Origin: Phenylobacterium sp.
GTDB taxonomy: Bacteria; Pseudomonadota; Alphaproteobacteria; Caulobacterales; Caulobacteraceae
DNA length: 64,000 bases
Assembly (NCBI RefSeq): GCF_013822795.1
Contig: NZ_PNLB01000010.1
Span: forward strand, 92,920-156,919
Direction: 5' to 3'
Part shown: positions 17,478 to 25,906 of the stretch, piece by piece
How positions within the stretch are numbered: the first letter of the stretch is position 1
How the letters are laid out: every line of letters starts with the position of its first letter
Made by a program: the position numbers and the translations under genes
Notes under the pieces: model-generated
The model's database searches: none
The model's input: the letters and a program-made list of their open reading frames with translations, nothing else
Told to the model about the DNA's origin: nothing

Positions 17478-18422
17478 TCAGCCGACGGGCTCGCAGGCCC
17501 GGCTCATGGCTGCGACATGGCGGTGGTCGGTGCCGCAGCACCCGCCCAACACCTTGATCTGGGGCAGTCGTCGCAGGATGTCGGCGTGTTCGGCGCCCAG
17601 TTCGGCGGGATCGCCGTCGTCCAGATCGGCGGCGTCATTGAGCTCTTGATGGCTGAGCCGCGATGCGTTGGCGCGCAGCCCCTGCACGCGCTCGAGCCAC
17701 GGCGCGCCGACCTCGAAGGCCTGGGCGAAGTGGGACGGGTGGGCGCAGTTGACCATGTAGTAGGCCGGCCAGGCGCCGGTGGCGGCGTCCACCGCGTCCA
17801 CAGCCTCGCCTAGCGCCTGGCCAGTGGGCAGCTTGCCGTCGGTCTCCACCGTAAAGGAGATCGCCACGGGCGCGTCCTGCGCGCGGGCGGCGCGAGCGAT
17901 GCCGATCGCCTCCGGAACGTTGGTCATGGTGATCGCGGCGATCATGTCGGCGCCGGCCGCCGCGAACGTCGAGATCTGGTCGGCGTGATAGGCCTCGGCC
18001 GCCTCCGCGGTCATGAGCTCCCCGGCGACATAGCCGTCGCCACGCGGACCGACGCAGCCGGACACCACCAGCGGCGCCACCCGCCCGCTGTACTCGTCCT
18101 TCAGCGCCCGCATCAGGCGGATGGCCGCGCCGTTGAGTTCCGCCAACTCGGAGCGTGAGACGCCCAGCCGGTCCGCCCAGTCCGCGCTCGCCCGCCACGT
18201 CGGGCTCTCCAGGATGAACCCCCGCCTGTCCTTCTGGGCGATCTGCAAATAGGGCTCGTAGTATCGCCGCAGGGTCGCTCGCCCCTCTTCGCTTCGCAGC
18301 AGCATGAAGGCCGCGAAGTGCGGCAAGTCGACTCCGTCATGGAAGATCAGACAGGTCTCCAGTCCGCCGTCGGTCAGCACAAGACCGCCATTCAGTTGCG
18401 GCAGATCGGCTCCAGGGGGCAT
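17478..18422 (-). CDS. Homocysteine S-methyltransferase family protein
   Basis: A 314-residue TIM-barrel enzyme (MmuM/BhmT type). Zinc ligands are visible as the Cys in YMVNCAHPSHF and the pair in VLGGCCGTDHRH near the C-terminus. The N-terminus has LTDGGLETCLIF, the family start. It would methylate homocysteine from S-methylmethionine, SAM or betaine. ATG 18422 has GGAAGGGAA about 8 bases upstream; the longer frame to 18536 is not supported. The many Asp/Glu around the barrel match the family. Stand-alone gene. Confidence 0.9.
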   Translation of the reverse strand: MPPGADLPQLNGGLVLTDGGLETCLIFHDGVDLPHFAAFMLLRSEEGRATLRRYYEPYLQIAQKDRRGFILESPTWRASADWADRLGVSRSELAELNGAAIRLMRALKDEYSGRVAPLVVSGCVGPRGDGYVAGELMTAEAAEAYHADQISTFAAAGADMIAAITMTNVPEAIGIARAARAQDAPVAISFTVETDGKLPTGQALGEAVDAVDAATGAWPAYYMVNCAHPSHFAQAFEVGAPWLERVQGLRANASRLSHQELNDAADLDDGDPAELGAEHADILRRLPQIKVLGGCCGTDHRHVAAMSRACEPVG

Positions 18423-18563
18423 GGGCGCATTCCCTTCCGAGTACGGGAGCCCGCCGCCGCAGGCTCGCCGAGGCCGCGCCAGTCTACTCCCGAAACCCGG
18501 ACCTGGGGCGGCAATCCACAGCGCCCTTCTCAACAAGGCCCAGCGCCGCCCCTTTTGCGTACG

Positions 18564-19241
18564 TCAGGGCGTCGGCGCGGCGGCCAGCACGATCACCTCG
18601 GCAAGGCTCTCGATGCTTGGGCCGGGGTTGCTGGGGAGATGTTCGGGCCACTCCTGACCGCAGCGAAACCATGCCGTCTTCATCCCAGCGGCCGCGGCGC
18701 CCAACACATCGGCGGACGGGTTGTCGCCGACGAACAGGCACTGGCCTGGACTGACGCCAAGCCGCTCGGCCGCGCGAGCGAACAGCCGCGGGTCGGGCTT
18801 GCGAAGACCTTCCTCTTCGGAAACCAGCACCTCGTCCACCAGAGCCGACAGGCCCAGAGCGTCAATGTGCCGTCTTTGGAATGCGCTTTCGCCGTTCGTC
18901 ACGATGCCCAGCCGCTTGCCCGCTCGCCTCAGGGCGCCAAGCACGTCGGCCATGCCGCTGAAGGGCCGAGCATGCTGGCGACAGCCCGCGTCATAGTCCG
19001 CCAACAGGTGCGCCGCCGCGCTCGGCCGACCACCGTACTCGTGCAACAGAGCCGGATAGACCACCGACTTGTGCACGCTCCCGCGCGCATCGAGTTCCAC
19101 GAAGCGCCGTTCCCACGTGGAGTAGTCGACCGAGCCAAGATCGCCGCCAAACCGGCTGAACTGGTCCTGCAAGAACGATCGCAAGGACGTCGCCCGATCA
19201 AGGAGCGTCTCATCCAGATCGAAGAGCACTGCGTCTGCCAT
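18564..19241 (-). CDS. HAD-superfamily hydrolase
   Basis: A 225-residue HAD subfamily IA hydrolase. Motif I is AVLFDLDETLLDR (D8, D10), motif II the Thr in IVTNGES, motif III the Lys in GLRKPDPRLF, motif IV LFVGDNPSADVLG. This order and spacing matches the YjjG/pyrimidine nucleotidase and haloacid dehalogenase-like group. The substrate is not evident. It is followed by a 21-base gap from the methyltransferase gene on the same strand, so they may be co-transcribed. Confidence 0.87.
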   Translation of the reverse strand: MADAVLFDLDETLLDRATSLRSFLQDQFSRFGGDLGSVDYSTWERRFVELDARGSVHKSVVYPALLHEYGGRPSAAAHLLADYDAGCRQHARPFSGMADVLGALRRAGKRLGIVTNGESAFQRRHIDALGLSALVDEVLVSEEEGLRKPDPRLFARAAERLGVSPGQCLFVGDNPSADVLGAAAAGMKTAWFRCGQEWPEHLPSNPGPSIESLAEVIVLAAAPTP

Positions 19242-19262
19242 CCGCCTCCCCCGAACGCCCTG

Positions 19263-19928
19263 CTAGGAAGCTCCCGACGCATCGGCCTCGTCCGGAAGTC
19301 GATCGTATCCGACGAATGCGAACAGGCTTCGCCCCGGGACCAAAGGTTCGGGCGTACCGGCGAAGCGATGCATCCCGATGCCGAATTCGAAGACCTCGTC
19401 GGACAGCCATTCCCGCTCGAAGCCTCGGCCCTCGAACCACGCGCAAATCCGCCCCACTCGGTCCGGCGCCCGACGATTGCGCGTCCAGATGACCCGGCCT
19501 CCGGTCCTGCAAAGCTGAGGACAAGTCGCCACGACCCGCTCGATGTCGGCGTCGCTGATATTGCCGAACAGCCCGCAGATCAGCACCAGGTCGGCGGGCG
19601 CCATGCCGACGTAGTTCTCGCTGCGCGAGGCGTCCGCGGTGACGACCTCCACCTGGGATAGCCCGCGCCCCTCCGCCGCCGCCCTGGCAAGCTCGCAGTT
19701 GCGCTCGTCGAGCTCCACCAGACGGATTTGAACATCCTCGCGGCGCGGATGGTCGGCGAGCACTTCGAGCAGGTCCCGGCCCTGGCCTGCGCACAGGCTG
19801 ATCACCCGGAGCTGGCCGGCCGGGCTCCGGTCCAGAGCCTCTCGCACCAACCCTTGGACGATCCTCAGTCGTCTCGTCATTGGCGAGGCGGGATCATCGT
19901 ACTTCTCATGCCAGACTTTCCAGTCCAT
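19263..19928 (-). CDS. Class I SAM-dependent methyltransferase
   Basis: A 221-residue Rossmann-fold methyltransferase. Motif I is VISLCAGQGRDLLEVL, followed by an acidic strand (RLVELDERN), motif post-I (EVVTADAS) and motif IV ADLVLICGLFGNIS. The GxGRD variant resembles the methyltransferases that also show similarity to polysaccharide or tRNA methyltransferase families, but no substrate can be named. ATG 19928 begins MDWKVWHEKYDDP; the longer frame to 19988 adds 20 Pro/Arg-rich residues without a better ribosome site. Co-directional with the HAD gene. Confidence 0.82.
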   Translation of the reverse strand: MDWKVWHEKYDDPASPMTRRLRIVQGLVREALDRSPAGQLRVISLCAGQGRDLLEVLADHPRREDVQIRLVELDERNCELARAAAEGRGLSQVEVVTADASRSENYVGMAPADLVLICGLFGNISDADIERVVATCPQLCRTGGRVIWTRNRRAPDRVGRICAWFEGRGFEREWLSDEVFEFGIGMHRFAGTPEPLVPGRSLFAFVGYDRLPDEADASGAS

Positions 19929-20158
19929 GGAGTTCGCTCGGATGCCCGCCGGAGCCTCGACGCTAGGTGGCGGCGAGGCGCGACGCAACGGCGTTCGGAC
20001 ACGCCCAGATCGACCGCAAGCAACCCGCCGTCATGGACATTGAGCGAGATGCATACGGGGGCGCCCGCTTCCTGGCTTGGAGCGATCGACTGTTACCGAC
20101 CCATGGCGGACATTGCGACGCGCATCGAAGACTCGGCCGCAGTCTTGTCGCGCGAACG

Positions 20159-20662
20159 TCAGTCGCGCTTCTCCGTCCAGCCGAAGCGCCGGTCGAGCTT
20201 GGCAAGTTGGCTGGTGAAGCCTTCGACGGACATCTTGGTCCAGTGCGGGTCGAGGTGGGGGTGAAGGGTGACGATCATGCGGGCATGGCCGTCGGCGGCG
20301 GGGGCGAAGCCCACCTCGATGACGCTGTCGTAGACCGGGGAGTTGGGGACGAAGTCGATGGTGTGCACCAGCATCAGGCGCTGGTGCGGGCGAAATTCGC
20401 TGTAGATTCCGCGGGTGCCGTGGGAGATCGGCTGGCCCATCTCCTTCATGGCCGCGATGGCTTCGGGAGCGTCGGCGATCATATCGTACTCCAAGACGCC
20501 GCCTTCTCTCGGCTCTAGGGCGTAGACCTCCACGCGAAAGCCCTCAGGTCCCCACCAGGACTCGAAGCCCGCCTTGGTCGTCCACAGCGCCCAGAGCTCC
20601 TCGGGAGTGGCGCGGTACGTGCGCTCTATAATGATCGCGGCTTGCACAGCGGTATCGGTCAT
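20159..20662 (-). CDS. SRPBCC (AHSA1-like) domain protein
   Basis: A 167-residue protein of the START/SRPBCC superfamily, AHSA1 type. The first strand is IIIERTYRATPEELWALWTTKAGFESWWGPEGF, the hallmark WxxW-xxPEG loop, and the C-terminal helix is SVEGFTSQLAKLD. Such proteins bind hydrophobic ligands and are often co-encoded with an ArsR regulator, as here. Its ATG overlaps the regulator stop (ATGA), so they are translationally coupled. Ligand unknown. Confidence 0.9.
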   Translation of the reverse strand: MTDTAVQAAIIIERTYRATPEELWALWTTKAGFESWWGPEGFRVEVYALEPREGGVLEYDMIADAPEAIAAMKEMGQPISHGTRGIYSEFRPHQRLMLVHTIDFVPNSPVYDSVIEVGFAPAADGHARMIVTLHPHLDPHWTKMSVEGFTSQLAKLDRRFGWTEKRD

Positions 20663-21018
20663 GGGGTTGGGTCCTTGAAATCGGTGTTTTCGGGGGACTG
20701 GTTGGGGTTCCGCTGGGCCTCTTCGAGCGCTGCGCCGAAGCGGTCGAGGCGGGCATCCCAGATGCGGCGATATTGGGCGAGCCAGGCCTCCAATTCGCGG
20801 AATGGCTCGGGGCGAAGCGCGTAGAGCCGGCGCTGGCCGTCCGGCCGCACCGAGACGAAGCCGGCCTCGTGCAGGATCCGCAGGTGACGGGAGACGCCGG
20901 ACTGGTGGACGCCCGCGTCGCGTACGATGTCACCAACCGCTCGCTCGCCGCTGATCAGCGCGGCCACGATGCTGCGGCGGGTGGCGTCGGCGAGGGTCTC
21001 GAAAGGATCTATATGCAT
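20659..21018 (-). CDS. ArsR/SmtB-family transcription regulator
   Basis: A 119-residue winged-helix regulator, first gene of a two-gene operon with the SRPBCC protein. The start at 21018 gives MHIDPFETLADATRRSIVAAL, the typical ArsR first helix. The recognition helix is HQSGVSRHLRILHEAGFV followed by the wing RPDGQRRLYALRP. No metal-binding Cys pair is seen, so it is likely a non-metal sensor, as usual for ArsR-AHSA1 pairs. A longer frame to 21048 would read through the palindrome described next and is less likely. Confidence 0.92.
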   Translation of the reverse strand: MHIDPFETLADATRRSIVAALISGERAVGDIVRDAGVHQSGVSRHLRILHEAGFVSVRPDGQRRLYALRPEPFRELEAWLAQYRRIWDARLDRFGAALEEAQRNPNQSPENTDFKDPTP

Positions 21019-21024
21019 GATGGT

Positions 21025-21038
21025 GTATATGCATATAC
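21025..21038. promoter_or_regulatory. Palindromic operator candidate of the ArsR operon
   Basis: GTATATGCATATAC is a perfect 14-bp palindrome 6 bases upstream of the chosen ArsR start, and its half TATATGCAT recurs at 21010-21018 over the start codon. ArsR dimers bind such AT-rich dyads and repress their own promoter. The spacing implies a very short or absent leader. Confidence 0.55.
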
Positions 21039-21048
21039 GCGCACACAC

Positions 21049-21543
21049 TGGGCGTCAATGTCCTCCTGGCGATGAAAAGAAGCAGCCAAGCCGAGTTCGG
21101 CGGGCCAGGAACGCTCTGACGTCACGTCTCGAGCCTGCACCAACGCCCGCCTCCGCCCCGAGCGGACCTAGCGGGCGTCCGCTTCCCGGCGCGCCGGCCC
21201 GAATGTCCGGTTGAAGCGGAGACCATGGGGTCCGAAAGCGGGCGCAGGCCAAGCGAGTTCCGCTCAGCCGCCAGAAGGCGACGTTGGCGGCGGGGCTAGA
21301 AGCGGACTCCGGTCCGTTAGCAGGAATGGTGGGTTCGACCGCTTTCGACCCATTGCGGACGCTCCATCAGCTGCCTCAAATGCGCCGGCTATTGGCGCCT
21401 TCTCGATCCATCCCCAAGACCGTCCCTGGCGCGGGGCTGACGAGCCAGCCGTGGCAGGGCACGGTAGCGCTTAGGGCGTCATTAGTTGCTCTGGCGTCCG
21501 TTCCATGAGTCGAGCCGGACGGTCGCGCTTGAGGTGGTCCAAG
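21049..21543. other. Non-coding stretch with GTCCGC-type repeats
   Basis: No convincing gene. It contains scattered fragments such as GTCCGCTT (21177), AGCGGACT (21300) and TTTCGACCCATTGCGGAC (21345-21362), the last repeated in variant form at 20098 and 22178. These look like degenerate copies of a dispersed intergenic element rather than coding remnants. Confidence 0.5.
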
Positions 21544-22053
21544 ATGAGGCAGCAGATGCGCATGAAGGCTTGGGTGATCGCCGCAATGGCGGCCGTCGCA
21601 TTCCCAGCGAAGGCCGTCCCGCCCGTGCCCCCCTCTGCGGCGACACTGGAGGTAATGGCGGAGCTCTTGAAGACGGTCGCGGCAAACGACTTGCCGGGCT
21701 TCAAGCGATTGTTCGACAGCGGGGCCGAACTCTCCATTGGGAAGTGGGATGGTGCTGCCACGTCGGGATGGAAAAGCGTCGATGCTGAGTTCTCCAACCC
21801 GGGCCGACAGACACGCGTCCTGGCCGCCTACGAGACCGGCGTCCCGAAGAGCGCCGACCTTGTCGTCCAACGCTACTTGGTGCTCTCGGAGATTTCGGAC
21901 TGCCGTCCTAACCGCATCGAGTGCTTTCCGTATGTGGTGACGGACGTTGTTGATGTCCGTTCGGACAGGAAGGTCATCCAGTTCAAGCGATCTCTGGCGT
22001 ACCGAAACAAAGTGGCGGCGCCACAGCTCAAGCTGGAGGCGTACGGTCACTAG
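21544..22053 (+). CDS. Exported hypothetical protein
   Basis: About 169 residues from ATG 21544, which has GAGGTGG 6 bases upstream; ATG 21562 (MKAWVIAAMAAVAFPAKA) is an alternative that starts at the signal peptide itself. The mature part has an alpha/beta pattern with LLKTVAANDLPGFKRLFDSG, reminiscent of an ankyrin or NTF2-like helix, and two Cys (SDCRPNRIECFPY) that may form a disulfide. No family can be named. G+C and codon use are lower than in neighbours. Confidence 0.6.
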   Translation: MRQQMRMKAWVIAAMAAVAFPAKAVPPVPPSAATLEVMAELLKTVAANDLPGFKRLFDSGAELSIGKWDGAATSGWKSVDAEFSNPGRQTRVLAAYETGVPKSADLVVQRYLVLSEISDCRPNRIECFPYVVTDVVDVRSDRKVIQFKRSLAYRNKVAAPQLKLEAYGH

Positions 22054-22174
22054 CGTCGGCGCGACGCAGTCCTTGGCGCGGTTCATATCAAACGTCCGCT
22101 AACCACCCCTAGCCGACGTTTGGGACGTCCGCTCCTGGGTGTGACGGCCAATGTCCCTTGCCAGGGCCAGGGCC

Positions 22175-22200
22175 TTTGGCTGACCCGTTGCGGACACTCA
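22175..22200. repeat. Copy of the ACCCRTTGCGGACA intergenic motif
   Basis: GGCTGACCCGTTGCGGACACTC matches TTTCGACCCATTGCGGACGC at 21345 and TTACCGACCCATGGCGGACATT near 20095, with GTCCGCT-type half-units around each. The three copies within 2.1 kb all fall in non-coding DNA. Confidence 0.45.
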
Positions 22201-22617
22201 CGGAGCCGAAGACGGAAGGACCGGAGGCATGTCATCAAACACTGCGCAGCCGTCGGGGTAGGCAATCCACGGCATGCCTTGCGCGCAGCGTACTGCAATG
22301 GTGGGGACCGGCAGCGTCGGATCGGCGAAGCAGCCTCCAGCAAATCCTGTCTGGCCGGGCCTCCACGCCCCGAAGGACCGCCAATAGATGGTCGAGCCGC
22401 ACCTCGAGCAAAACCAGCGTTTGCCGAGGCCGTCGAGGACCGCCAACGGACCTTCCACCCGACTGACCTGTTCATCGTGGAAGTAGACTGACCATCCGAA
22501 CGGCGCGCCCGTACGCCGCTTGCAATAGTCACAGCTACAGAGCCCGCTGCTGACCGGCTCGCCCTCAACCTCGACTTCGCACGCCTGACACGCACATCGC
22601 GCAGTTCGAGCCGTCAT
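22198..22617 (-). CDS. GFA-family (CENP-V/GFA) zinc protein
   Basis: A 139-residue protein of the GFA fold named for glutathione-dependent formaldehyde-activating enzyme. Zinc ligands are arranged as CACQAC near the N-terminus, CSCDYC about 20 residues on, and FCSRCGSTIYW in the middle, the typical family order. ATG 22617 has GGGGGAA 6 bases upstream; ATG 22656 is further out without support. Many members have unknown substrates, and formaldehyde activity should not be assumed. Confidence 0.9.
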   Translation of the reverse strand: MTARTARCACQACEVEVEGEPVSSGLCSCDYCKRRTGAPFGWSVYFHDEQVSRVEGPLAVLDGLGKRWFCSRCGSTIYWRSFGAWRPGQTGFAGGCFADPTLPVPTIAVRCAQGMPWIAYPDGCAVFDDMPPVLPSSAP

Positions 22618-22770
22618 GGCATTCCCCCAGATGTTTCCGGCAGCCATCGACATCACGAGGGCGACAGCGGAAGCCTGGCGTCATCCTGCGTCCGCCTCCC
22701 CCTTCCAGACCGCCCTGTCGTCCGCAGCGGGCAATACGTCACCTTGTCCGGCATGGGGGTCGGCAAAAGC

Positions 22771-24276
22771 CTAGACGACGACGCGTAACCGGTTCTCGAT
22801 CCCTTGGTCGGTTTCCGCCGCCATCAGACGCTCCCACGGGCCCTCGTTGACGCGGGCCTGCATGCGGGCCTCGCGCATCTGCGCGTTGATGGACGTTAGC
22901 GCGTCGAGCGCGAGGGCAGCCGCCTGATCGACGACATGAGCCAGCTCCGGCTCGTCCGCGCCAATAGCGAGGGCCATGCCATCCTGGTCGACAGCAGCGC
23001 CCGCAAATGATCGCTGGGAAGCGAGGCCTCCGCCCTGGCCAGCCCCGGGCGCGGGAATGCTCACGCCGCGCTGGGCCTGGTACTGGACGTACCGTTCAAG
23101 CGACCAGTCGCCCACCCCCGCCACGCCGCTCAGCGACTTCGCGCTCTTTCCCTGGGCCGTGGCGTTGAACGTCGCCCCGGCAAAGGATCCGGCGCTGGTG
23201 TCGATGCCCTGGAACCAGGCGAACTCGAACTTGGCCCCGTCGAACCTGGTCCCATTCATCGAGGGCCCGGCGCCTTGAACATCCCGATGGTCGGGATTGG
23301 TCCACCTCGGGGGGTCGCCGTTGAAGTGGGCGCCGGTGAAGTCAAAGCCGCTGAAGTCGATCCCGTCGAGATTGACGTTGTTGAAGCTGGCCGCCTTCGC
23401 CTCGCGCGCCACGCCGGTCAAATCGGCCACGCTTAGATTGGTGAAGGAGAGGCCGACGCCGTTCAGCGAACTGCCCGCGAACCGCGTACCCGCCAGCGTC
23501 GTCGAGCTGATGCTCAGATGTTTCAAAATCGAGTTGGTGAGCGCGGCACCGCTCAGATCGCTTTCCGCAAAACTGAGCCTACGGCCAGACACGCCATCAA
23601 AATTGGCGCCCTGAAGGATCGAGGCGCGAAAGCCGGACACGTCGGCGTGCAGACTTGAGAAGTCGGCGTCGATCGCCGAGGCCCCGACAAACGCAACGCC
23701 TTGGAGATGGGCGCCTCGGAAGCTTGCCCCGTCCAGCTTGACGCTGTTGGCGATCAGGTACCGATCGACGTCCCAGACCGCGATGTCCTGCTTGCCGTCC
23801 TTGCCGATGAAGACGCGGTCGAAATTGGCCTGGGAGAAGTCCGCGCCGTCGATCGTCGTGTTCACCAGCGTCGCATCAGAGAAGTCCGCACCGATCGCCG
23901 AAGCCCCATCCAGCTTTGCGCCTTTGAGGGTCGCCCCCACCAGAGCTGCGCCGTCTAGCTTCGCTCCGGTGAAATCGATGCCGGACAGATCGAGGCCCGA
24001 GAGGTTCGCGCCGCTGAGGTCCGCGCCGCGCAGATCCAGGCTCCTCAGATCGAGCTGCCGCAGATCCTGGCCTCGCAAGTCGGCGACACCGGCGGCCGCG
24101 CTCTGCTCGGCGACAAGCGCGGCCATGGCGCCGTCGACCAGGGGGAAGGACGCCGGCGGCGGGACGACGGCGGGGGCCGAGGGCGCGAGTTGGGCGGCCT
24201 CAGTCGCGGGAGGCGCGCTGCGGACCGCGGGAGCCAGGTGAGGCGCAACGCCGGCGGCGCTGGAGATCGTCGTCAT
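22771..24276 (-). CDS. Large pentapeptide-repeat protein
   Basis: A 501-residue protein. Residues 1-60 are Ala/Pro-rich. From about 65 to 370 it is built of A(D/N)LxG-like pentapeptides (DLRGADLSGANLSGLDLSG, then LDGAALVGATLKGAKLDGAS), forming a right-handed quadrilateral beta-helix. Around residues 155-170 the repeats break for a loop (VFIGKDGKQDIAVWDVDRY). The last 130 residues are helical and end in RLRVVV. No signal peptide or membrane span, so cytoplasmic. Family members include DNA mimics of gyrase, but most are unassigned. A palindrome CTTGCA-TTT-TGCAAG lies at 24318-24332 upstream. Confidence 0.85.
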   Translation of the reverse strand: MTTISSAAGVAPHLAPAVRSAPPATEAAQLAPSAPAVVPPPASFPLVDGAMAALVAEQSAAAGVADLRGQDLRQLDLRSLDLRGADLSGANLSGLDLSGIDFTGAKLDGAALVGATLKGAKLDGASAIGADFSDATLVNTTIDGADFSQANFDRVFIGKDGKQDIAVWDVDRYLIANSVKLDGASFRGAHLQGVAFVGASAIDADFSSLHADVSGFRASILQGANFDGVSGRRLSFAESDLSGAALTNSILKHLSISSTTLAGTRFAGSSLNGVGLSFTNLSVADLTGVAREAKAASFNNVNLDGIDFSGFDFTGAHFNGDPPRWTNPDHRDVQGAGPSMNGTRFDGAKFEFAWFQGIDTSAGSFAGATFNATAQGKSAKSLSGVAGVGDWSLERYVQYQAQRGVSIPAPGAGQGGGLASQRSFAGAAVDQDGMALAIGADEPELAHVVDQAAALALDALTSINAQMREARMQARVNEGPWERLMAAETDQGIENRLRVVV

Positions 24277-24586
24277 GAGGGGCTACCCGCCGTTCTTAGG
24301 GCTCAACACTCTCGGACCTTGCATTTTGCAAGATCACCTAATGCCAGGTTGTACGGCGTACCTTAACGAGCGCTGAATTTCTCAACCTTTGAGCGCGCCA
24401 GAGTTTCCACAACTCCAGGGGTTCGCGTTTTCGTCGTGGGACCGGGTCGTCGGCGAAATGACCGCCTCGCGGCCGCGATCACCGGCCGGTGGCTACGTGC
24501 GAAGCACGCCGAAGCACAGCTTCCGCGTGGAGCGCCAGGCTCATCCAGATCCGCTATGGTGGGTCGCACCAAGAAAGGGCCGGCGC
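24277..24586. promoter_or_regulatory. Divergent intergenic region
   Basis: A 310-base gap between the divergent pentapeptide and GST genes. It holds the perfect dyad CTTGCATTTTGCAAG (24318-24332) and GTACGGCGTAC (24353-24363) on the pentapeptide side, both possible operators. A 66-residue upstream extension of the GST frame crosses this gap but lacks the domain and a ribosome site, so it is not called coding. Confidence 0.4.
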
Positions 24587-25210
24587 ATGATCACCGTTTG
24601 GGGCGGACAGACCTCGCGATCGATCCGGGTCGTCTGGGTCCTGGAGGAAATGGGCCTTCCCTATCGCGTACGGCAGGTGGACATGTTGGCCGCCGAGCAG
24701 GACCCCGAGTTCCTGGCGGTCAATCCCGCCGACTACATTCCGGCGATCCAGGACGGCGACGTCGCCATGGTCGAGTCGATCGCGATCATGGAGTACCTAA
24801 TGGCCCGCTATGGGCCGACGCCGCTAGCGCCTGCGCCGCACGATCCGACCTTCCCCGCCTATCAGCAGTTTCTGCACCTGGGCGAAGCTGGCCTGGCGAC
24901 CCTGATGATGCCTGTCGTCGTCAGCCGCTTCATCGCGCCCGAAGCGGAGCGCGAGAACTGGGGGGCTGCCTGGTGTCTGCGGTCGTTCCAGAAGCGGCTG
25001 AAGCTGGTCAGCCAGCGGCTTGCCAGGTCGCCCTACCTCGCCGGCGAGGCGTTCACAGCCGCCGACATCTCGGTGACCTACGCGCTAAATCTCGGTCAAC
25101 GGAACTGCGGCGTCACCCTCGGCGACGCCGAACAGGCCTACCTCGCCAGCACGACCGGCCGCGACGCCTACAAGCGCGCGATGGACCGCTCGCACGAAGG
25201 GGTGACCTGA
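24587..25210 (+). CDS. Glutathione S-transferase family protein
   Basis: A 207-residue cytosolic GST. The thioredoxin-fold N-domain runs MITVWGGQTSRSIRVVWVLEE (catalytic Ser/Thr region) with the cis-Pro motif IPAIQDGDVAMVESIAIMEYL, where the ES pair binds the glutathione gamma-Glu. The C-terminal helical domain has LAGEAFTAADISVTYAL, the family N-capping box. The upstream extension of this frame to 24389 is rejected. Substrate unknown. Confidence 0.9.
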   Translation: MITVWGGQTSRSIRVVWVLEEMGLPYRVRQVDMLAAEQDPEFLAVNPADYIPAIQDGDVAMVESIAIMEYLMARYGPTPLAPAPHDPTFPAYQQFLHLGEAGLATLMMPVVVSRFIAPEAERENWGAAWCLRSFQKRLKLVSQRLARSPYLAGEAFTAADISVTYALNLGQRNCGVTLGDAEQAYLASTTGRDAYKRAMDRSHEGVT

Positions 25211-25258
25211 GCCCATCACTCCAATCGAGACAGGCGAGGTGACAGCTCAAGTTCGGAC

Positions 25259-25525
25259 TCAGCCGTGGGCCAGCCACTCGCGGGCCTGGCGCTGGGCTTC
25301 GGCGACCTCGTCCGAGGCCATCTCCTGGCTCAGTTCCTTGCGGTAGACCTTGGCCTCGACCGAACCGCGCATGGCGGCCAGGTTGAACAGCATGTGCGCC
25401 GAGACATAGTCCAGCGGCGCCCCGCCCTGCCCGGTCGAATAGAGCAGACCCATTTTGAACAGCTCGTCCCCCGTCGACTCGGCGGTCGGCAGCGGCATTC
25501 CGTCGTTTTCCACGCTCGCAAGCAT
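25259..25525 (-). CDS. Small Sel1-repeat-like protein
   Basis: An 88-residue helical protein. Residues 20-55 (ELFKMGLLYSTGQGGAPLDY and VSAHMLFNLAAMRGSVEAK) match a Sel1/TPR-like repeat (LGxxYxxGxG-x-DyxxAxxLFxxAA). AGGGAAAC precedes ATG 25525. Such single-repeat proteins act in protein interactions. It has no signal peptide. Convergent with the GST gene. Confidence 0.8.
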   Translation of the reverse strand: MLASVENDGMPLPTAESTGDELFKMGLLYSTGQGGAPLDYVSAHMLFNLAAMRGSVEAKVYRKELSQEMASDEVAEAQRQAREWLAHG

Positions 25526-25906
25526 GACTTCGTTTCCCTAGCCCCATCGGTCCGTCCCCGTTCTGGGTTCCGATCCCGACGATCCTGAAGCTAAGTAAGT
25601 CGACGCGCACTGAAGATAGGGTTAACTCGAAAATCGCCGTGATTTTCAGGTGATCCTTTTGACTATTCGCGTTTTTTACTGAACGGAAAGCTCCGTATCC
25701 AGAATCTTAAAGCCGACCATTTCTGGCCCGCCGTCGCCAGCGGCGCCTTTCTGGCAGGCAGGAGGGAAAACCTGCCGATCCGCCCCCAAATGGAAGCCTA
25801 TCGGCGCCCAATGCGAAGCTGACAGGCCCGTTCAGGTCAAGTTCAGGCGCCTACCGTCAGGTTTGCCGATATCGAGTACGAAAGATTTGGAGCCAGGAGG
25901 CCCGCC
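25526..25906 (+). promoter_or_regulatory. Promoter region of RcnB-like gene
   Basis: A 381-base gap with no gene. It contains a hairpin GGCAGG...CCTGCC near 25755-25778, and two direct GTTCAGG repeats (25830-25836 and 25841-25847) 11 bases apart, with related CAGG units at 25823 and 25858. An 11-base period is typical for OmpR/PhoB-type regulators. The ribosome site AGGAGG lies just before ATG 25907. Confidence 0.45.

Noticed and set aside
24363..24572. A 69-residue minus-strand frame between the divergent genes
   Set aside because: No ribosome site, no domain, and it lies in promoter-like DNA.
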